The translations under genes were made by a program, and so were the position numbers. From NCBI GenBank assembly GCA_017608545.1, contig JAFCFQ010000021.1, forward strand, positions 1 through 6,386: a DNA stretch of 6,386 bases, written 5' to 3'. The notes below the pieces were generated by a model. It had not been told where the DNA came from. It saw only the letters and a list, made by a program, of their open reading frames with translations, and did no database searches. The DNA is from Candidatus Aenigmatarchaeota archaeon (GTDB lineage Archaea > Aenigmatarchaeota > Aenigmatarchaeia > Aenigmatarchaeales > Aenigmatarchaeaceae). Shown here piece by piece: positions 3,910-6,386 of the stretch. The first letter of the stretch is position 1. Each line of letters begins with the position of its first letter.

Positions 3910-5394
3910 CTATGGTATATAATTTACATAGTATTGGATATAATCTTCTTTTAACAAACTGGGTTCAATATCTGCTGTTGAAATTATCCTTATTCTTATT
4001 ACTCCATCAGAAGAATTATAGTTAGTTGGATTTGTACTTTCACTACACCACCATTGAGTCGGCGTATCTGCTAAAACATTTCCAGAATCACAATCTGTTG
4101 ATACCCATTCTGAGTTCAGCCAATCATATATTTGTAAAGAATATGTAGTGGAAAAGTTAGTTGTGAAGTTTATTGTAGCATTAATACTATACAAAGTTCC
4201 TGGATAACTAATTGGAGTAGAGTTATGCCAAATCTCTAACTTGTAATTTCCTGTTTCCTGAATTTCAAATTCTGCCCATGAAATTTTTATCCAAATATCT
4301 CTTGTACCTTTTCCTACCTTAGTTGCTGTGAATATTAATCTTAAATTTGTGTAATCTGAAATTAAACTTGCTTGTGCCTCAGTTAGCGTTTGTGTTGATG
4401 TTACAAATGGGAGATTACCAGCCAAATTACTGTGTATCCAATTTGCTATTTCAGTTGAACCATTCATAAGCCTAACTACCAAATCTATTTCTGATGGTTT
4501 TCCAGTTCCTGACATTCCTGTAGAGTATCTGTATCTAATAATATGACCTGTATCAACCCCTGGATCTGTAAGAGGTGATAATTTTACTTCATAAGTATCG
4601 CCTGAAGGATTATTCGATGATTGTATATAGTCATTATCATCTGGTGTAGTTTCATCTATGTCATCATACAATATATTGTTATTATTACCATTAGAATCCA
4701 CCCAACTTCCTGTTGAAATGTCTACTTCTGGTCTTCCATATTGTAATGCAGAACCTGAAATTTCTTCTTCAACATCATAAGTTGCCCCCTCACCTATGGT
4801 GTTTAGATTGCTTGGAACACCACTGACATAACTTCCTGTAACTATGTAAGGTGAGTCATCTTGATTAAATTGAACAGTTAAAGCTGTCGGTGGCAATACA
4901 GGAGGCACTAAAGATACACTGACAACTTGTTTTTGATTTAAAAAATCATAGCCATTATTCCTTATTATTAAATTATGATAGCCTTTACCAAATCTTCCTC
5001 CACCAGTAATGTTGATATTAGAATATGTTACATTCAATAAAATTCTGTCTAATTCTCCAAACATATTTACATTTCCTTCAGTTTTAGAAACACCTACACC
5101 AATTATTTGTGATTTGCTATCCATTGAAAATTCGATAGCTTCATTTTCTGTATCTATAAAATAATTTCCACCACTCACACTAATTGTTAGAGCTCTAGTC
5201 GATCCTTCACCTTGTTGTGCAACATCTCTGATGGCATTGTCTATCTGAGTTAAAATATTTTTACCTTCTTTCATTAAACTTATTTCTTGCAATCTTTCTG
5301 TAGATGTTTGGCTAGATTCTAGAACAATTGCAATTCCTATTACAGATATCAAAATAATAAAAATTGCTGCTATTAATGGTTCTAGACCTTTCAT
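3910..5394 (-). CDS. Large mosaic prepilin-like surface protein, 494 aa
   Basis: The N-terminus MKGLEPLIAAIFIILISVIG is a class III signal: predicted cleavage after Gly3, hydrophobic helix at 4-25, then a helical stalk at 26-62 (TERLQEISLMKEGKNILTQI). Residues 63-165 form a beta-rich domain (GEGSTRALTISVSGG, GGGRFGKGYHNLIIRNNGYD) that I associate with DPANN prepilin-like proteins. After a Pro-rich linker (164-170), residues about 219-378 form a separate beta-sandwich-like module (RPEVDISTGSW, DDIDETTPDDNDYI, GHIIRYRYS, DLVVRLMNGST, LTEAQASLISDYTNLRLIF). Residues 381-492 form a third module with Cys435 and Cys450 and many sequons (N391, N405, N409, N413, N460). It is far larger than an ordinary pilin. 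The ATG overlaps the previous stop as ATGA. A minor or tip pilin with binding modules is the likeliest role; the partner is unknown. Confidence 0.85.
   Translation of the reverse strand: MKGLEPLIAAIFIILISVIGIAIVLESSQTSTERLQEISLMKEGKNILTQIDNAIRDVAQQGEGSTRALTISVSGGNYFIDTENEAIEFSMDSKSQIIGVGVSKTEGNVNMFGELDRILLNVTYSNINITGGGRFGKGYHNLIIRNNGYDFLNQKQVVSVSLVPPVLPPTALTVQFNQDDSPYIVTGSYVSGVPSNLNTIGEGATYDVEEEISGSALQYGRPEVDISTGSWVDSNGNNNNILYDDIDETTPDDNDYIQSSNNPSGDTYEVKLSPLTDPGVDTGHIIRYRYSTGMSGTGKPSEIDLVVRLMNGSTEIANWIHSNLAGNLPFVTSTQTLTEAQASLISDYTNLRLIFTATKVGKGTRDIWIKISWAEFEIQETGNYKLEIWHNSTPISYPGTLYSINATINFTTNFSTTYSLQIYDWLNSEWVSTDCDSGNVLADTPTQWWCSESTNPTNYNSSDGVIRIRIISTADIEPSLLKEDYIQYYVNYIP
4261..4740 (-). other. 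Inserted beta-sandwich-like module within the 494-aa protein
   Basis: Protein residues about 219-378. The pattern RP-x-x-D(I/V)S-x-G-x-W ... IDE-x-(T/S)P-x-D-x-DYI ... DPG-x-DTGH-I-x-RYR ... (D/S)L-x-VRL-x-x-G-x-x-x-I-A-x-W ... QTLT-x-x-(Q)A-x-x-I-x-DY-x-x-LR-x-x-F is one I recall from secreted, structural and phage-associated proteins in many bacteria. Here it sits behind an archaeal prepilin helix. Boundaries are approximate, and the resemblance is from memory, not a search. Confidence 0.55.
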
Positions 5395-5759
5395 GAATAT
5401 ACCGTTCTATTAATTATAAATTTATCTTCTATAAATGAATTTCCTAATTCAAGAGAAACATTCATATGAACTTCAGTTGTGTTTTCATAAGTTATTACAT
5501 TAAATTCAACAGTTTCATTATATCCTCTTTGTGCATAAAGGTTTTTAGAAAAAATAATAAAATTATTTAAGTTTGTTGCAACATCTTCTTGATTCAAAAT
5601 AGATATGTCCACTGTTTTTATTAACTCATTTCTTAGGTTTACAAAATTTTCATACAAAAAGCTTTTAGGTTCAATTTCAATTGGTTGAATTGCATTTTTT
5701 AGTAAAATTAAAGCTATTAAAACTAGTACTGCAGTCATTATAAAAATTTGTCCTTTCAT
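5391..5759 (-). CDS. Prepilin-like membrane/surface protein, 122 aa
   Basis: A small protein starting MKGQIFIMTAVLVLIALILL: a basic two-residue leader, Gly3, then a hydrophobic helix at residues 4-24, as in archaeal class III signal proteins. The rest (FLYENFVNLRNELIKTVDIS, ATNLNNFIIFSKNLYAQRGY) is a helical stalk followed by a beta-rich end with four sequons (NET, NTT, NVS, NRT), consistent with an extracellular position. The frame is open to an ATG at 5774 (adding MDLVK), but the ATG at 5759 is preferred. It gives the canonical MKG leader and an ATGA overlap with the upstream stop. The downstream 494-aa gene starts in another ATGA overlap. The protein resembles hypothetical proteins of DPANN pilin clusters; its exact role is unknown. 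Confidence 0.82.
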   Translation of the reverse strand: MKGQIFIMTAVLVLIALILLKNAIQPIEIEPKSFLYENFVNLRNELIKTVDISILNQEDVATNLNNFIIFSKNLYAQRGYNETVEFNVITYENTTEVHMNVSLELGNSFIEDKFIINRTVYS

Positions 5760-6130
5760 TTTGACCAAATCCAAAGATTGATTAATTTAGGATCAATAGA
5801 ATTTTCTCCAGCTATTAAATAACTTGATAGAAAAATCGTTTCATTTTCAGGAAGCTCAGTAATGCAAGTAGGAGTTGAACAAATTTTTACTGTATAATTC
5901 AAAATAGGAGGTATGCAACTTCTTAGATCTAAAATTAAATCTGATTCTAAATTGTTTACAGCATAGTATCTTAAAATTCCTTTGTAATCCAAATACTTTA
6001 GACAATTATAACCAACATTCGAAATTTGAGGTTCTGTTCTTGTTTTTTCAGGAAATAAAAATACCATTGAAATAAGAATTAAAACAATTGCAATTCCAGC
6101 TTCTAATGTTTTAATATAACCTTTTACCAT
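5756..6130 (-). CDS. Prepilin-like membrane/surface protein, 124 aa
   Basis: The N-terminus MVKGYIKTLEAGIAIVLILI has a basic K-G leader and a hydrophobic helix to about residue 26. A Glu lies near the position of the conserved pilin Glu5, though it is +6 if cleavage follows Gly4. Residues 40-75 (GYNCLKYLDYKGILRYYAVNN, LRSC) form a helical region, and the end (LINLWIWSK) is aromatic. Four cysteines (43, 72, 84, 89) include C-S-T-P-T-C, suggesting disulfides outside the cell. Sequons are at N79 and N97. The start overlaps the stop of the upstream gene by 7 bp, and its stop overlaps the next start as ATGA, so it is a middle gene of the operon. Probably a minor pilin-like component; no specific function can be named. 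Confidence 0.82.
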   Translation of the reverse strand: MVKGYIKTLEAGIAIVLILISMVFLFPEKTRTEPQISNVGYNCLKYLDYKGILRYYAVNNLESDLILDLRSCIPPILNYTVKICSTPTCITELPENETIFLSSYLIAGENSIDPKLINLWIWSK

Positions 6131-6386
6131 ACTCTCAACCTAACGATTTTGGCTTTTAACAATTCATCAGAATCTTCAAAAAGCACAGGAATGTTTCTTA
6201 ATATTACATTTGCTGATAAAGGCGGTTCAGGACCATAATTACAGTTATCTAAATCTAATCTAAATCGATTTCCAAAACCAAAGTTGTTCAAAACATCTTC
6301 ATAAGATTTACTATTTAAATTAGAACATTTTTCTTGAGAAACTACATTTAATTCTTTATCAGATAAAATTCTAAGAGTTATGTTAA
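6124..6386 (-). CDS. Partial surface/prepilin-like protein, C-terminal 85 aa
   Basis: An open frame enters from the right edge and reads N-I-T-L-R-I-L-S-D-K-E-L-N-V-V-S-Q-E-K-C to the ending KAKIVRLRVW and a TAA at 6126-6124. The start lies outside the window. The visible part is polar and beta-rich with a G-F-G-N-R-F-R-L-D-L strand and a final hydrophobic strand, like the C-terminal domain of archaeal prepilin-like proteins. No signal peptide is visible because the N-terminus is missing. Its stop overlaps the start of the 124-aa gene by 7 bp, which places it in the same operon. The family assignment rests mostly on context. Confidence 0.72.
   Translation of the reverse strand, partial: NITLRILSDKELNVVSQEKCSNLNSKSYEDVLNNFGFGNRFRLDLDNCNYGPEPPLSANVILRNIPVLFEDSDELLKAKIVRLRVW

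Noticed and set aside
1..6386. CRISPR array, insertion sequence, tRNA or integration site
   Set aside because: No regularly spaced direct repeats, transposase motifs, terminal repeats with target duplication, or tRNA cloverleaf were seen on either strand by eye.

Overview
The window comes from a very AT-rich archaeon, most likely a member of the DPANN group (Aenigmarchaeota, Woesearchaeota, Pacearchaeota or similar; the lineage is an inference). The evidence is an archaeal-type threonyl-tRNA synthetase, a TrmB-family regulator, an archaeal HTH regulator with a Cys-rich tail, several archaeal class III (type IV pilin-like) signal sequences, and TATA-box promoters placed 22-28 nt before start codons, which implies mostly leaderless mRNAs.

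Left part (1-1340): the 3' end of thrS, then a 193-aa orphan gene with its own TATA box. A perfect 14-bp palindrome lies across the thrS stop codon, just before that promoter. The orphan converges on a TrmB-family regulator gene (1338-2144, minus strand).

Middle (2145-2700): a 181-bp divergent intergenic region separates the TrmB-like gene from a COG2522-like HTH regulator whose C-terminal Cys/His pattern looks metal- or FeS-binding. This short region holds three inverted repeats. Two are perfect and bracket the regulator's promoter, one of them overlapping its start codon, so autoregulation is likely.

Right part (2697-6386, all minus strand): read in transcription order, this is a run of surface-protein genes. 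It starts with an incomplete gene entering from the right edge (85 aa visible), then proteins of 124, 122 and 494 aa. These four are joined by overlapping stop/start codons, so they form one operon. The three complete ones begin with a short basic K-G leader and a hydrophobic helix, like archaeal prepilins. The 494-aa protein is a mosaic: a prepilin-like N-terminal region plus two beta-rich modules. Next comes a 139-aa pilin with its own strong promoter, which looks like the abundant subunit. It is followed by a 56-aa conserved small protein (3229-3399) with the only strong Shine-Dalgarno sequence in the window, and a membrane-anchored bifunctional-nuclease-family (DUF151) protein whose domain probably faces outward.

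The most interesting material is the overlapping prepilin-like operon with its mosaic large subunit, which resembles a minor-pilin/tip set next to a separately expressed major pilin, and the palindrome-rich control region of the Cys-rich regulator. No tRNA or rRNA genes, CRISPR arrays or insertion sequences were seen.
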